A DNA stretch of 64,000 bases. Source: Desulfoplanes formicivorans (lineage in GTDB: Bacteria > Desulfobacterota > Desulfovibrionia > Desulfovibrionales > Desulfomicrobiaceae). The stretch is from contig NZ_BDFE01000006.1 in the NCBI RefSeq assembly GCF_001748225.1, forward strand, positions 43,237-107,236, given 5' to 3'. Shown in pieces: positions 47,688-57,931 of the stretch (position 1 is the stretch's first letter; each line of letters starts with the position of its first letter). The notes below the pieces were generated by a model. The model did not search any database. It saw only the letters and a list, made by a program, of their open reading frames with translations, and was not told the origin of the DNA. A program made the position numbers and the translations under genes.

Positions 47688-49583
47688 TTGAACAGTTTTT
47701 CCAAGAATCTTTTGCTCTGGGCCGCAATATCGCTGGTTATGGTTGTCCTGTTCAATCTTTTCAACCAGCCGCAGGCGCCCAAATTCAAACTGACCTACAC
47801 GGAATTTCTTGCCAAGGTCAAAAGCGGCGAGGTCATGAGCGTCAAGATCCAGGGTCCCAAGATCGCTGGACGATTGATCAGTGATCAGATGTTTTCCACG
47901 TATGCGCCGGACGACCCCCAGCTTGTGGATACCCTGGTCAAGAACAATGTCCAGGTGGAGGCCCAGCCTCAGGAAGAAGCTCCCTGGTACATGACTATTT
48001 TTGTTTCCTGGTTTCCCATGCTGTTGCTTATTGGCGTGTGGATTTTTTTCATGCGGCAGATGCAGGGCGGCGGGGGCAAAGCCATGTCCTTTGGTCGATC
48101 CCGGGCCAAGATGGTAACCCAGGAAGAGACCAAGGTCACTTTCGAGGATGTGGCCGGAGTGGACGAAGCCAAGGAAGAGCTGAGCGAAGTTGTTGACTTC
48201 TTGAGTAATCCCAAAAAGTTTACCCGACTGGGTGGACGAATCCCCAAGGGTGTTCTTCTGGTAGGCCCTCCGGGCACGGGCAAGACCCTGCTGGCCAGAG
48301 CGGTTGCCGGAGAGGCCGGCGTTCCCTTTTTTTCCATTTCCGGTTCGGATTTTGTGGAAATGTTTGTCGGTGTTGGTGCGGCCCGGGTGCGTGATCTGTT
48401 CATCCAGGGGAAGAAGAACGCCCCCTGCCTTATTTTCATTGACGAGATTGATGCCGTGGGCCGACAGCGTGGAGCTGGTCTTGGCGGCGGTCACGATGAG
48501 CGGGAACAGACCCTGAACGCCCTGCTCGTGGAAATGGACGGATTCGAGTCCAATGAGGGCGTCATCCTCATTGCGGCTACCAACCGCCCTGATGTTCTTG
48601 ATCCCGCGCTTCTCCGGCCGGGTCGTTTTGATCGACAGGTGGTTGTTCCCAGCCCGGACCTCAAGGGGCGCAAGCGTATTCTCGAGGTACACAGCCGCAA
48701 CGTGCCGCTTTCCGACGAGGTTGATCTTGAAGTCCTGGCCCGGGGAACACCCGGGTTTTCCGGAGCGGATCTGGAGAATCTTGTCAACGAGGCCGCCCTT
48801 GGCGCTGCCAAGTTTGATCAGGACCAGGTGTATATGCGCGATTTTGAAGAGGCCAAGGACAAGGTCCTCATGGGCAAGGAGCGCCGCAGCCTCATTCTGA
48901 GCGACGAAGAAAAGAAGACCACTGCCTATCACGAGGGCGGGCATACCTTGGTGGCCAGGCTGCTGCCTGGTACGGATCCGGTTCACAAGGTGTCCATCAT
49001 TCCCCGCGGCCGGGCCCTGGGCGTGACCATGCAGCTTCCCGAGGATGATCGTCACGGTTATTCCAAGACCTATCTGCAAAACAATATGGCAGTCCTTCTG
49101 GCCGGTCGTGTGGCCGAGGAAATCGTTCTTGGCCAGGTCACCACTGGCGCGGGCAATGATATTGAACGGGCCACCAAAACCGCGAGAAAGATGGTGTGCG
49201 AATGGGGCATGAGCGAAAAACTCGGTCCCATCTCCATGACCGAAGGTGAAGGCGAGGTCTTTCTTGGCCGAGACATGATGTCCCACAAGAATTACAGTGA
49301 ACAGACCGCGCAGATCATTGACTCCGAGATCAAGCGGATTGTCACCCAGGGACATGCCAAGGCCAAGGAACTTCTTGAGGAGCATCTCGACACCCTGCAC
49401 CGTTTGGCCGAAGCCCTGCTGGAGCGGGAGACGCTGACCGGCAAGGAAGTTGATTTGATCATGGAAGGAAAGACTCTGGCCTCTCCCGAGGTTATTGCCA
49501 GGGCAACCCGCGGTGATGCGCAGGACGATACCCGCGAATCCAAGGGAAATGATGATTTTGCTCTGGAAGAGGATGACAGCTGA
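47688..49583 (+). CDS. ftsH: ATP-dependent zinc metalloprotease FtsH
   Basis: Product of 631 aa from a TTG start that is fixed by AAGGAG six bases upstream. Two membrane helices (about 7-25 and 102-121) bracket a periplasmic domain. The AAA+ part has Walker A GPPGTGKT (193-200), [17 protein letters not shown] and the arginine-finger region RPGRFD. The zinc site is HEGGH (415-419; Gly replaces the common Ala). It degrades misfolded membrane proteins and regulatory proteins. folP starts two bp after its stop. Confidence 0.96.
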   Translation: MNSFSKNLLLWAAISLVMVVLFNLFNQPQAPKFKLTYTEFLAKVKSGEVMSVKIQGPKIAGRLISDQMFSTYAPDDPQLVDTLVKNNVQVEAQPQEEAPWYMTIFVSWFPMLLLIGVWIFFMRQMQGGGGKAMSFGRSRAKMVTQEETKVTFEDVAGVDEAKEELSEVVDFLSNPKKFTRLGGRIPKGVLLVGPPGTGKTLLARAVAGEAGVPFFSISGSDFVEMFVGVGAARVRDLFIQGKKNAPCLIFIDEIDAVGRQRGAGLGGGHDEREQTLNALLVEMDGFESNEGVILIAATNRPDVLDPALLRPGRFDRQVVVPSPDLKGRKRILEVHSRNVPLSDEVDLEVLARGTPGFSGADLENLVNEAALGAAKFDQDQVYMRDFEEAKDKVLMGKERRSLILSDEEKKTTAYHEGGHTLVARLLPGTDPVHKVSIIPRGRALGVTMQLPEDDRHGYSKTYLQNNMAVLLAGRVAEEIVLGQVTTGAGNDIERATKTARKMVCEWGMSEKLGPISMTEGEGEVFLGRDMMSHKNYSEQTAQIIDSEIKRIVTQGHAKAKELLEEHLDTLHRLAEALLERETLTGKEVDLIMEGKTLASPEVIARATRGDAQDDTRESKGNDDFALEEDDS

Positions 49584-49585
49584 TC

Positions 49586-50437
49586 ATGACGCATTCGGGT
49601 ATGCAAACCGTATGGACTGTGAAAGGGGGCAGGGTCGTTGGCCCTGCCCCCTTTATCGTGGCCGGTATTCTCAATGTTACCCCGGATTCCTTTTTCGACG
49701 GCGGTAAACACGACTCGACGCGATCGGCCGTGGAAGCCGGTCTGAGCATGCACGGCCAGGGAGCCGATATTATTGATGTGGGGGGGGAAAGCACGCGGCC
49801 GGGTGCGCAGTACGTGCCTGCCGGGCGCGAAAAGGATCGGGTCCTTCCGGTTGTTCGGGAGCTTCTTGAAGCAAGGCCCGAGCTGGTGATATCCATAGAT
49901 ACCTACAAGGCAGAAGTGGCTCGGGAAGCGTTGGACGCAGGCGTGGCCGTTGTCAACGACATTTCGGGATATTCTTTTGATAATGCGCTCAGGGATGTTG
50001 TGGTTCAGTACAAACCCGGCTATGTTCTCATGCATACCCCGGCACCACCGGGGACCATGCAGGAAAGCCCTGCCTATTCCGATGTGGTGGGCGAGCTTCT
50101 GGACTATTTTGAGAAGAAAATGAACCAGCTGGTGCGCTCAGGACTTCCCGAGGACCGGATTGTCATTGACCCGGGGATCGGTTTTGGCAAGAACCTTGAG
50201 CACAATCTTGCCATTCTTCGTCATATTGAACGGTTTGTTGTTCTGGGGCGTCCTGTCTATATGGGGCTGTCCAACAAGTCCCTCTGGGGCGATCTGCTCG
50301 GTTTGGCCAAGAACGAGCGAAGCAGGGCAACCCAGGTGGCAACGGCTCTTCTGGCTGCCAGGGGGGTTGGCATCCATCGCGTGCATGAGGTTCAGGCCAC
50401 ACGACAGACCCTTGCCATTGTGCAGGCCATGAGCTGA
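49586..50437 (+). CDS. folP: Dihydropteroate synthase
   Basis: Product of 283 aa, the TIM-barrel enzyme that joins pABA to dihydropterin pyrophosphate. Motifs are GILNVTPDSFFDGG, DIIDVGGESTRPGA, the VVNDISG turn, and DPGIGFGKNLEHN. The start lies two bp after ftsH (GAGG upstream), so the genes are co-transcribed; ftsH-folP is a frequent pair. Confidence 0.95.
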   Translation: MTHSGMQTVWTVKGGRVVGPAPFIVAGILNVTPDSFFDGGKHDSTRSAVEAGLSMHGQGADIIDVGGESTRPGAQYVPAGREKDRVLPVVRELLEARPELVISIDTYKAEVAREALDAGVAVVNDISGYSFDNALRDVVVQYKPGYVLMHTPAPPGTMQESPAYSDVVGELLDYFEKKMNQLVRSGLPEDRIVIDPGIGFGKNLEHNLAILRHIERFVVLGRPVYMGLSNKSLWGDLLGLAKNERSRATQVATALLAARGVGIHRVHEVQATRQTLAIVQAMS

Positions 50438-50473
50438 TGCCTGTACTTTTTCCACATCCTCACGGGTCCTTAC

Positions 50474-51232
50474 ATGTTTAATTTCTTGCATTCTCTCAAT
50501 CTGCAATTCTCCTGGCAGGATCTTGTTGATATCGTGCTGGTCGCCTTTATTTTTTACAGGCTGATCCTGCTCATCCGGGGGACCCGTGCGGTTTCGGTGA
50601 TTTACGGGCTTTTTCTGCTCCTGATTGTCTATTACAGCTCCGGCGTGTTCGGGCTTTACACGCTGCACTGGCTCTTGGGTCAGTTCCTTGGATCCATTTT
50701 TCTGGTGGTCATCATTCTTTTTCAAAAGGACATTCGCAAAGCCCTTTCGGCCATGGGTGCGGGGCGGTTCTGGATGCGCGATCATGTCGGCAAGGAAGTT
50801 ATCGACGAGCTGGTTCTCGCCCTGCTGGAAATGGGCCGATCCAAGACCGGAGCGCTTGTTGTCATTGAAAGGAGCACCCCTCTGGGGGACATTGTCGAAC
50901 GGGGTGTGGAAATCGGTGCCCTTGTCACCAAGGATCTTCTGCTTACCATTTTTTATCCGGATACCCCCTTGCATGATGGTGCCGTGATCATTCGCAATGG
51001 TCGGATTGCAGCGGCCGGGTGCATTCTTCCCCTGGCGGTAGGCCTCAAGCACAGGGCTTCGCTGGGCACGCGCCACCGCGCAGCCATGGGCATCACCGAG
51101 GACAGCGATGCCCTGGCGGTTGTGGTTTCCGAAGAGCGTGGCACCATTTCCGTTGCCATTGGTGGTAAAATAACCACGAGCCTTGAAGAGGTTCGTCTCA
51201 AGAGGGTTCTCGTCAGTGCATTGGCTAAATAA
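50474..51232 (+). CDS. cdaA: Diadenylate cyclase CdaA
   Basis: Product of 252 aa. Three N-terminal membrane helices (about 10-85) are followed by the DAC domain with DGA at 168-170 and RHR at 200-202, the two motifs needed for making c-di-AMP from two ATP. The next genes, cdaR and glmM, form the conserved c-di-AMP module also known from Firmicutes. Confidence 0.94.
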   Translation: MFNFLHSLNLQFSWQDLVDIVLVAFIFYRLILLIRGTRAVSVIYGLFLLLIVYYSSGVFGLYTLHWLLGQFLGSIFLVVIILFQKDIRKALSAMGAGRFWMRDHVGKEVIDELVLALLEMGRSKTGALVVIERSTPLGDIVERGVEIGALVTKDLLLTIFYPDTPLHDGAVIIRNGRIAAAGCILPLAVGLKHRASLGTRHRAAMGITEDSDALAVVVSEERGTISVAIGGKITTSLEEVRLKRVLVSALAK

Positions 51233-52154
51233 ACTGCAGAAACATTGGCAATACCGTGTGTTGTCTTTGTTTTTGGCCTTTTTTTGCTGGTATCTGGTTT
51301 CCGGAAGCGAAAAGGTGGATACCTGGATCGAGATCCCTCTTGAATTCGTGGATCTTCCCGATGACTATGTCATTCGCAGTGGCCTGCGCAATCGTATTCA
51401 GATTCGGGTGCGCGGTGCCAGCGGGATCATTCGGGGGCTGGATACCCAGCATCTGGCCTACAAGGCCAATTTGAATTCCCTGCGTCTGGGCACGAACACC
51501 ATTTTGCTCAACCAGAAAAACATTCCTCTGAATACCTCGCTGGAGGTCATGGAAATATCCCCTCCCCGTCTTGAGCTGGAAGTGGATCGAATCGTTTCCA
51601 GGACCATCCCCGTTGAGATCGCCTGGGAGGGGGAACTGCCGGTTGATTTTGAAATGGCAAGGACGTTTGCCCAACCCGAAACCGTTACCCTGACAGGGGC
51701 GAGTACGGTCATATCGGATATGGAAAAGGTCCTGACCAAGAAGGTGGACCTGCCGGCTGATATGTCCAAAACCTGGCAGACGACCATTGGTCTGGACATA
51801 CCAGAGGAATTGGAAACCGATGTGGCCGATGTCACGGCTTTTTTTACATTGCGTCCCAAAACGAGGAGCATGTGGGTCAAACGTCCCGTTATCATTGACG
51901 CGCCCAAGGGCGTTGATGTGTCCATTTCTCCTACCCATGTCCGGCTTAAACTCGACATCCCCCTGTATCTGATGCGCCAGGACAATTGGCGGGAAACCAT
52001 CAAACCGCAAATCGCCCTTGTTCCGCCTTTTACTCCTGGAACGCATGAGCATACATACAAGATAGTTCTTCCGGAGGATACGGTTTTGCTCGAGGCAAAA
52101 CCAGTCAAACTGACGGTTACGATGAAAACGAAGCAGGTTAAGGAGCTCGAATGA
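51216..52154 (+). CDS. cdaR: YbbR-domain protein CdaR
   Basis: Product of 312 aa. I choose the GTG at 51216, with AGAGGG nine bases before; an upstream TTG (51183) is a weaker option. One N-terminal membrane helix (about 10-30, [16 protein letters not shown]) is followed by extracytoplasmic YbbR repeats (for example [15 protein letters not shown]). CdaR proteins bind CdaA and tune its activity. It overlaps cdaA by 17 bp and glmM by four. Confidence 0.88.
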   Translation: MHWLNKLQKHWQYRVLSLFLAFFCWYLVSGSEKVDTWIEIPLEFVDLPDDYVIRSGLRNRIQIRVRGASGIIRGLDTQHLAYKANLNSLRLGTNTILLNQKNIPLNTSLEVMEISPPRLELEVDRIVSRTIPVEIAWEGELPVDFEMARTFAQPETVTLTGASTVISDMEKVLTKKVDLPADMSKTWQTTIGLDIPEELETDVADVTAFFTLRPKTRSMWVKRPVIIDAPKGVDVSISPTHVRLKLDIPLYLMRQDNWRETIKPQIALVPPFTPGTHEHTYKIVLPEDTVLLEAKPVKLTVTMKTKQVKELE

Positions 52155-53503
52155 CCAAACGTCTTTTTGGAACGGACGGCCTGAGAGGACAGGCCAATAT
52201 TTTTCCCATGCAGCCCGAGCTGGTTTTGCGGCTCGGTTTGGCAGCGGGTCAGTATTTTCGCAAGGGGCACCGCAGGCATCGGGTGCTCATCGGCAAGGAT
52301 ACCCGGCTTTCAGGGTATGTTTTTGAATCAGCTCTCACTTCGGGGTTTTGCGCCGCAGGCATGGATGTGTTCATGGTCGGTCCCATGCCCACTCCTGCCA
52401 TCTCCTTTTTGACCAAGAACATGCGCGCCAATCTGGGAGTGGTCATATCCGCGTCGCACAACCCCTTCATGGATAACGGAATCAAGTTTTTCGACAAAAA
52501 CGGATTCAAGCTGCCGGATCATGTGGAAGATGAAATTACCGCAATGGTCATGAATCCGGACATGAAATGGGATATTCCCTTGCCCGAAGCGGTTGGCAGG
52601 GCCGCCAAGCTCGAAGACAGTCCGGGTCGTTATATTGTTTATCTGAAAAACAGCTTTCCCTCCCAATTGACATTGGATGGTATACGGATTGTTCTGGATT
52701 GTGCCAATGGTGCCACCTACAAGGTCGCTCCGCTCATTTTCGAGGAACTTGGGGCCAAGGTTTTCAAATTGGGCAATGAACCCGATGGGTTGAACATCAA
52801 CCGTAAATGTGGTTCCCTGTATCCCGGCGTAGCAGCGGCCAAGGTCCTTGAAACCGGAGCCGATATCGGTCTGGCCCTGGATGGCGACGGCGACAGGCTC
52901 ATCGTGGTGGATGAAAACGGGAAAATCCTGGATGGCGATCAGATTATGGCCATTTGTGCCATGGACCTGATGGAACGCGGTGTTCTTCCGGGCAATACCC
53001 TTGCGGCCACGGTCATGAGCAACATGGCCCTTGAGGTGTTCATGCAGGAAAAGGGAGGCCGTCTCGTCCGAACGCCTGTGGGTGACCGGTATGTAGTGGA
53101 GACCATGCGGCAACAGGGTTTGACCCTTGGAGGGGAACAATCCGGGCATATCATCTTTCTGAATCACAGCACCACCGGGGATGGCATCCTGGCCGCCCTG
53201 CAGCTTTTGCGCATCATGCGGGAACGCGACAAGCCTCTTTCGGAATTGGCTGAGCTTTTGCATCCCTTTCCCCAGAAACTGGTCAATGTCCATGTGGAAC
53301 GAAAAGTCCCCTTTGACCAGGTCCCTGCCATCCAGCAAGCGGTCAAGGATGCCGAGGCCAAACTCAAGGGCCGTGGCCGGGTTCTTCTCCGATATTCCGG
53401 GACCGAGCCCGTGGCCCGGGTCATGGTCGAGGGAGAGGATCAAGACCTGGTGGAGGCCTTGACGCAAACCCTGGCCCACGAAGTGGAACGTGGCCTTGAA
53501 TGA
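52151..53503 (+). CDS. glmM: Phosphoglucosamine mutase
   Basis: Product of 450 aa. [11 protein letters not shown] opens the protein, the phospho-serine is Ser 102 in ISASHNP, the metal loop is DGDGDR, and the C-terminal phosphate loop is [12 protein letters not shown]. It turns glucosamine-6-P into glucosamine-1-P for UDP-GlcNAc. Its ATG overlaps the cdaR stop (ATGA). In other bacteria GlmM also restrains CdaA, which fits the linkage. Confidence 0.96.
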   Translation: MTKRLFGTDGLRGQANIFPMQPELVLRLGLAAGQYFRKGHRRHRVLIGKDTRLSGYVFESALTSGFCAAGMDVFMVGPMPTPAISFLTKNMRANLGVVISASHNPFMDNGIKFFDKNGFKLPDHVEDEITAMVMNPDMKWDIPLPEAVGRAAKLEDSPGRYIVYLKNSFPSQLTLDGIRIVLDCANGATYKVAPLIFEELGAKVFKLGNEPDGLNINRKCGSLYPGVAAAKVLETGADIGLALDGDGDRLIVVDENGKILDGDQIMAICAMDLMERGVLPGNTLAATVMSNMALEVFMQEKGGRLVRTPVGDRYVVETMRQQGLTLGGEQSGHIIFLNHSTTGDGILAALQLLRIMRERDKPLSELAELLHPFPQKLVNVHVERKVPFDQVPAIQQAVKDAEAKLKGRGRVLLRYSGTEPVARVMVEGEDQDLVEALTQTLAHEVERGLE

Positions 53504-53579
53504 TCGAATTCTCATTGGCACGTGGCCCTCATGCTTTGGGGTGATCACCTGCTCTCGTACATGAAAGGAGAAATACCAA

Positions 53580-54449
53580 ATGAAAATCCGTAAAGTCGTT
53601 GTTCCTGTTGCCGGATGGGGCACCCGGTCATTGCCGGCCACCAAGAACGTTCCCAAGGAAATGCTCCCGGTATACAAAAAGCCGACGGTTCAATACGTGG
53701 TGGAGGAGGCCATGCAGGCCGGTCTCACGGATGTGGTTTTCGTCAACAACCAGAACAAACGGATTATCGAAGACCATTTCGACTACAACCTGGCCCTGGA
53801 AGCCCTGCTCAAGCGTATTGGCAACGAGAGCATGCTCGCCGAGGTCCGCAAGGTGGCCGAGATGGTCAACATCATTTCCGTTCGTCAAAAGAAACAGCTC
53901 GGTCTGGGCCATGCGGTCCTTTGCGCCCGGGAAGTCATCAAGGACGAGCCCTTTGCTGTTATGGTCGGCGATGATCTGCTCTTTGACCGTGATCCCGGTA
54001 TCAAGCAGCTCATGGAGGTGGCCCGTTCCGAAAACATGCCCGTGGTCGGGGTGGTTGAAGTGCCCAGGGAAAAGGTCGACAGATACGGGATTCTCCAGGC
54101 CGAGGAATTTGCTCCCGGCATGTTCCGGGTGCGCGGTATGATGGAAAAACCTCATCCTGACGAGGCCCCTTCAAGACTGGCCATGATCGGACGCTATGTG
54201 CTCACTCCTGAGATTTTTGATCACCTTGAGAATCTGGCCCCTGGCAAAGGGGGAGAGATTCAGCTTACCGACGCCATGCAGCTGCTGGCCAAGGAAAACA
54301 GGCTGCTGGCAGTCAAACTCAAGGGCAAGCGCTTTGATACGGGAGATTGGGTGGATTATCTTTCGGCCAACATCTATTTTGCCCTTCAGGACAAGGGGCT
54401 GCGTGGTGAACTGATCGAAAATCTGCGTTCCATGCTACCCAAGTCCTGA
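53580..54449 (+). CDS. galU: UTP-glucose-1-phosphate uridylyltransferase
   Basis: Product of 289 aa with an ideal AAAGGAG before the ATG. The nucleotide-binding start is VAGWGTRSLPATKNVPKEML, followed by GLGHAVLCARE and VGDDLLF. It makes UDP-glucose for surface polysaccharides. It follows glmM by 76 bp and ends before a strong terminator. Confidence 0.95.
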   Translation: MKIRKVVVPVAGWGTRSLPATKNVPKEMLPVYKKPTVQYVVEEAMQAGLTDVVFVNNQNKRIIEDHFDYNLALEALLKRIGNESMLAEVRKVAEMVNIISVRQKKQLGLGHAVLCAREVIKDEPFAVMVGDDLLFDRDPGIKQLMEVARSENMPVVGVVEVPREKVDRYGILQAEEFAPGMFRVRGMMEKPHPDEAPSRLAMIGRYVLTPEIFDHLENLAPGKGGEIQLTDAMQLLAKENRLLAVKLKGKRFDTGDWVDYLSANIYFALQDKGLRGELIENLRSMLPKS

Positions 54450-54472
54450 TCGCGCGGCAGTATGCGTATGGC

Positions 54473-54517
54473 ACGATGGTTTCCGGGCGTATCGTCCGGA
54501 AACCATCGTCTTTTTTT
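54473..54517 (+). terminator. Terminator after galU
   Basis: A perfect 14-bp stem ACGATGGTTTCCGG / CCGGAAACCATCGT with a nine-base loop, then seven T. It closes the ftsH-galU block 23 bp after galU. Confidence 0.93.
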
Positions 54518-54542
54518 CGTTTCCATGCACAGGGAGTCTTGC

Positions 54543-55322
54543 ATGAAAGTCGTGGGCCATTTGACAATAGCATTGCTGGTGCTTGGTTGTATGACCATGG
54601 CCTCCAGCTGTTTTGCCTTTTTTCCGGAACCCGGCGAGCTGGCTGCCAGCCTTGAAAAGGAAACGCACCCCTTGTCTTCTTTTCAGGCCATTCTTTCGTT
54701 CCCTAAGTATCCTGATGTATCCTGCAATCTTTGGGTGAAAGGCAACCTGTGGCGCCAGGAGTTCGTGGAAACCGTTCAGGGACGTCCCCGGCTTGTGGGG
54801 GCGGCTCTGGGCACAAGGGATTCCGTTACCAGAGTGTTTCCTCCCAACGGGCGGATACCTCTGCCCGGTCTTGTGGTTTGGCAGTTTTCTTTTCGAAGAT
54901 GGCTGGACATGGGCATTGATCCCGCCATCATGTCCTACCAGTTTCTCATTGATCGTCCCTGTCTTGTTGTGGGCGCGGAGGACGGACAGATGCACGCTTC
55001 CCAGCTTTGGATGGACAAGGAACGTCATGTCCCCGTGCGGGCCATGTGGCACAAAGAGGGTGTGCGTTATGATCTCATCTGGGATGCATGGTCGAGACTC
55101 GGCAATTTCTGGCTTCCCCACACCATGTGGCGTGCTGTTGACGGTCAACACCCCCTGGAAATGCATATTCGCTGGAACGGGGTGAATATAAACCTCAATG
55201 ATGGCCTGTTTTCCGCGTCTGCCATGGATCGCCAATTTCGGGGCACAGCCCTGTATCCGACATCTTCTCCCTTGTTTTCCCTTTGGCAGGGGACTTTTCC
55301 CGGTCATCAGGCTGCTGATTGA
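54543..55322 (+). CDS. Exported protein of unknown function
   Basis: Product of 259 aa from the ATG at 54543, with GGGAG upstream. The N-terminus is a signal peptide (VGHLTIALLVLGCMTMASSCFA); VLGC could be a weak lipobox. The mature part is a beta-rich domain with many Trp residues (NLWVKGNLWRQEFVE, IRWNGVNINLND), reminiscent of LolA-like lipoprotein-binding folds, but I see no firm family. It is directly upstream of priA and likely co-transcribed. Confidence 0.7.
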   Translation: MKVVGHLTIALLVLGCMTMASSCFAFFPEPGELAASLEKETHPLSSFQAILSFPKYPDVSCNLWVKGNLWRQEFVETVQGRPRLVGAALGTRDSVTRVFPPNGRIPLPGLVVWQFSFRRWLDMGIDPAIMSYQFLIDRPCLVVGAEDGQMHASQLWMDKERHVPVRAMWHKEGVRYDLIWDAWSRLGNFWLPHTMWRAVDGQHPLEMHIRWNGVNINLNDGLFSASAMDRQFRGTALYPTSSPLFSLWQGTFPGHQAAD

Positions 55323-55330
55323 TTGCTCCC

Positions 55331-57664
55331 ATGAAATCTGCCTGCTGGGATGTGGCCATCATCAGTGCACCGTTTGCAACGCTGACCTATGAGCTGCCCG
55401 ACTGTTTTCCGACCTCGTTCTGGCATGCCGGCCTCGTGGTGGTTGTGCCCATGGGCAAAGGGTATCGGATCGGAGTTCTGCTCGGTCCTTCCAGGGTCGA
55501 ACCATCTGGGTTCCGCGTGCGTACGGTCCTTTGGCCTGCCTGTTCCCGGGATTGTCTGGACGAAAAATACATGGCCCTCCTTCAGGATCTGGCCTTAAGA
55601 CAATCCCAACTCCCCGGGCGTGTTCTGGCCAATGTCCTTCCCCGCTTTCTCAAGGATGCCAAGCCCGTATTCCTGGACAGGCATGCCGGCACGCAGCTTA
55701 CCATTTCTGCCCTTGCCCATCTGGATGCATCAGCCCGCAAGGGGCTTGCCGACAAGTGGCTCGCCGGGACCATGATCCGAAAGTATGCTGCGCCCAGAGC
55801 GGAAAAATACTGCTACGTGGTTCAGGATCCGCCCTGGCCGATCCGGCCCAATGCCATGCGCCAATGGGATATTCTCCATTATCTCTGGGAAAATCGCGGT
55901 GCCTCCTGGTCACAGGTCCGCAAACATGTTCCGGGTGTCAGTACCAAGATACTTGAATCCCTGGCCGCCAAGGGATTGGTTGGCGTGCGGTCGGCTCCGT
56001 ACGAGCCTGAACCGCCACCTCCTCGGGCATGTACGGACGCATTCCCTCTTTCGTCCGAGCAGCAGCAAGGTCTTGAAACCCTGACAAGGCTGTTGCACAA
56101 ACCTGCTCCGGCCACCTGTCTGGTCCACGGGGTCACAGGGAGTGGCAAGACCCGGGTGTATCTGGAGTTGGCCCGCGTTTGTCTGGAACGTGGCCAACGG
56201 GTTTTGCTTCTGGCGCCGGAAGTGGCCATTGCCCTGCAACTTTTTGCCGAGGCCAAGGGATTTTTCCCGGATGGAGAGGTCTTGTTGTATCATGGGTATC
56301 AGGCTGCCCAGACCCGCGAAGCCACCTTTGCCCGGATGGCCGAAGACGCTGCTCCCCTCCTTGTGGTGGGAACCCGTTCGGCCCTGTTTCTTCCCGGGCC
56401 CGATCCGGGGCTGATCATCCTTGACGAGGAACATGACGGCTCCTTCAAGCAGGATGAGCGGTTGGTCTATCATGCCAAGGAGGTGGGGTATTATCGGGTC
56501 CAACGATCCAACGGCCTGCTTGTTCTTGGCTCGGCAACGCCGGACATGAAGACCTTTTATGCGGCCAGGGAAGAGGATATCGGCGTTGTTTCCATGACCA
56601 GCCGGATCGGTCGGACAACCTTGCCGGAAATCCGACTGGTCGATCTCAAGGCGTTTCCGGCCCATGCCGGTCCCTTTGCCGCGCCCTGTCTTGAGGAACT
56701 GAACAAGGCTCTGGCTGCCGGGGACCAGATCATCATCATGCACAACCGCAGGGGGTATGCACCGGTCCTGTATTGCGAAGACTGCGGAGAGCCTGCCCAA
56801 TGTTCCCATTGCAAGATCAGCCTGACTTATCACAAGGATGTGAACCGCATGGTCTGCCATTATTGCGGGTTCACCAGACCCTTTCCCATGATTTGCGATC
56901 ATTGTGGCGGATCGATTTTTCAACCTGTGGGCGCGGGCACGGAAAAGCTGGAAGAATTTCTGATCAAATCCCTCCCCCAGGGCACCGGGATCGCCCGTCT
57001 TGACCGGGATTCTTCAAGACGTCAGGGACAGATGGAGCAGATTCTCGAAGCATTTGCCAAGGGGCAGCAACAGGTCCTTGTGGGCACCCAGATGCTCAGC
57101 AAGGGGCATCATTTTCCCGGGGTGACCCTGGTTGTGGTTGTTGACGGGGATCTGGGACTCAATCTCCCGGATTACCGGGCCACGGAGCGGACCTTTCAGC
57201 TTCTGGTTCAGGTGGCAGGCCGGGCCGGGCGGGGGGAAAAGCCGGGCAAGGTGCTCATACAGACCCGCAATCCGGAACACCATTGCTGGGGATTCATCAA
57301 AAACAACGACTACACCGGGTTTTTTGATCAGGAGATCCAGCTGCGCAAGCGGTTCGGTTATCCGCCCTTTGTCAAACTGGGCTTGCTGCGGGTCAGTTAT
57401 CCTCTGGAGTGGAAGGAGGGGAGTGATCGTTTACAGGAGGTCAGCGAGGTCATCAGAAACCAGGCATCCCGCCTCGGATTGCGTGTTCTCGGACCTGCAC
57501 CTGCTCCCCTGCAGGTTCTGCGAGGCCGTCTCAGGTTCCAATGTCTGATCAAGGCCGCCAATTGGCCGGCCATCAGACAGCTTTTTGCGGCCGTGGATCA
57601 CCACTTCGGCCGGGACCGTCATTTGCGTTTTACCTATGATCTTGACCCGTTGAACATGCTTTGA
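55331..57664 (+). CDS. priA: Primosomal protein N' (helicase PriA)
   Basis: Product of 777 aa from the ATG at 55331; a TTG 12 bases earlier is less likely. After the N-terminal DNA-binding part come Walker A GVTGSGKTRVY, the DEEHD box, GSATPDMKT, four zinc Cys pairs (CEDC, CSHC, CHYC, CDHC) and QVAGRAGRG. It reloads the replicative helicase at stalled forks. It starts eight bases after the preceding exported-protein gene. Confidence 0.95.
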   Translation: MKSACWDVAIISAPFATLTYELPDCFPTSFWHAGLVVVVPMGKGYRIGVLLGPSRVEPSGFRVRTVLWPACSRDCLDEKYMALLQDLALRQSQLPGRVLANVLPRFLKDAKPVFLDRHAGTQLTISALAHLDASARKGLADKWLAGTMIRKYAAPRAEKYCYVVQDPPWPIRPNAMRQWDILHYLWENRGASWSQVRKHVPGVSTKILESLAAKGLVGVRSAPYEPEPPPPRACTDAFPLSSEQQQGLETLTRLLHKPAPATCLVHGVTGSGKTRVYLELARVCLERGQRVLLLAPEVAIALQLFAEAKGFFPDGEVLLYHGYQAAQTREATFARMAEDAAPLLVVGTRSALFLPGPDPGLIILDEEHDGSFKQDERLVYHAKEVGYYRVQRSNGLLVLGSATPDMKTFYAAREEDIGVVSMTSRIGRTTLPEIRLVDLKAFPAHAGPFAAPCLEELNKALAAGDQIIIMHNRRGYAPVLYCEDCGEPAQCSHCKISLTYHKDVNRMVCHYCGFTRPFPMICDHCGGSIFQPVGAGTEKLEEFLIKSLPQGTGIARLDRDSSRRQGQMEQILEAFAKGQQQVLVGTQMLSKGHHFPGVTLVVVVDGDLGLNLPDYRATERTFQLLVQVAGRAGRGEKPGKVLIQTRNPEHHCWGFIKNNDYTGFFDQEIQLRKRFGYPPFVKLGLLRVSYPLEWKEGSDRLQEVSEVIRNQASRLGLRVLGPAPAPLQVLRGRLRFQCLIKAANWPAIRQLFAAVDHHFGRDRHLRFTYDLDPLNML

Positions 57665-57931
57665 TCCTGCAAGGGATCTGGATGGATGCAAGGGATCCTC
57701 CCAGTGCGTTCCTGGCCGTTTGGGTCGTTGGCTGGTGCCCGTTTTTTGCCCTGACAACCATGTTTGTTCTTGAATTTGACAGGACCCAAGGCTAGGGAAA
57801 CGCGTGGCATTCGGTGCAGGGCAAAGCTTCATGTCCGTCTGCCCAATTGGGGCTGATCGTGGAAAAAAGTCTGAAATGCGCAGCATTTCGGGATGTGGAT
57901 ACAAGAGAACCCTATCGTAAGGAGTAGGATC

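Noticed and set aside
51183..51215. TTG start at 51183 for cdaR
   Set aside because: The GTG at 51216 has a better spaced AGAGGG and avoids a long overlap with cdaA.
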